Assembly (NCBI RefSeq): GCF_023544445.1
Contig: NZ_JALPVJ010000040.1
Location: 1-44,566, forward strand
Direction: 5' to 3'
Source: Actinoplanes sp. M2I2
GTDB taxonomy: Bacteria > Actinomycetota > Actinomycetes > Mycobacteriales > Micromonosporaceae
DNA length: 44,566 nucleotides
Shown: one piece after another, positions 44,463 to 44,566 of the stretch
How the letters are laid out: each line of letters opens with the position of its first letter
Numbering within the stretch: position 1 is the first letter of the stretch
Made by a program: the position numbers and the translations under genes
The notes under the pieces: generated by a model
Database searches by the model: none
Seen by the model: only the letters and a program-made list of their open reading frames with translations
What the model was told of the DNA's origin: nothing

Positions 44463-44566
44463 GTGTCTGATTCGGTACGACACGGGCAAAAGTATGAGTA
44501 CCGGACGGTGCTGGATATAGGCGTGGAGCCATCGATAGACCAGTTCTTGCGAAGGAAACAGGTCTG
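44463..44566 (+). CDS. Partial CDS running off the window end
   Basis: AAGGAG (44455-44460) precedes a GTG at 44463 that opens a frame without stops to the window end (34 residues, MSDSVRHGQKYEYRTVLDIG...DQFLRRKQ). The spacing to the Shine-Dalgarno is short (2 bases), so the true start could be a later GTG. Composition is like the preceding low-GC gene, and the two may form an operon. No function can be given from this fragment. Confidence 0.4.
   Translation, partial: MSDSVRHGQKYEYRTVLDIGVEPSIDQFLRRKQV

Overview
The window is very GC-rich DNA with GTG starts, ATGA/GTGA overlaps, GGAGG-type ribosome binding sites and actinobacterial gene families throughout. The gene content fits a chromosome of a mycelial, soil-type actinomycete, and an Actinoplanes/Micromonospora-like organism is my best guess. 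No rRNA, tRNA, CRISPR array, insertion sequence or phage module was seen. The last kilobase is visibly less GC-rich than the rest and may be acquired.

Layout. 1-555 holds a strong hairpin and no convincing gene. 556-2600 carries an unrecognised 531-residue protein and the dead remains of an XRE/MmyB-type regulator. 2608-4763 has an MBL-fold hydrolase, a haem-oxygenase-like diiron oxidase and, divergently, a small CDGSH iron-sulfur protein. 4776-11065 is a beta-oxidation locus: acyl-CoA ligase (frameshifted), acyl-CoA dehydrogenase, MaoC hydratase and a FabG4-type reductase on the minus strand, and a divergent FadA2-type thiolase. Its core matches Rv0241c-Rv0243 of Mycobacterium tuberculosis. 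11087-15737 has a GGDEF/EAL protein diverging from an MFS exporter and its TetR regulator, with two palindromic operators between them. 16009-21019 has a STAND ATPase lacking its usual C-terminal repeats, a FUSC-type membrane protein and an SRPBCC-alcohol dehydrogenase pair.

21068-28281 is a glucan section: glycogen phosphorylase, a secreted GH9 cellulase with a CebR/CelR-type operator just inside its coding sequence, a DUF2087 regulator-like protein and a GH15 glucosidase/trehalase. 28443-30206 holds small proteins and a DUF4232 lipoprotein. 30519-34327 contains two consecutive two-gene operons, each encoding a single-pass membrane protein overlapping a PrsW-family intramembrane protease and each closed by a similar hairpin. 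I consider this tandem module the best candidate for an undescribed system. 34482-39199 has a secreted LysM/M15 peptidase and a four-gene ABC importer operon. 39581-43512 is a cluster of unknown purpose: an XRE regulator, a small GRDP-like protein, a cysteine-containing protein, an HD-domain protein and an APH-fold protein with altered catalytic residues.

Functionally, most of the window is catabolic (fatty acids, cellulose, glycogen or trehalose, an imported solute) together with envelope functions. Several genes have upstream sequences resembling stress-sigma (SigB/SigF-type) promoters. All functional assignments come from reading motifs; no database search was run.
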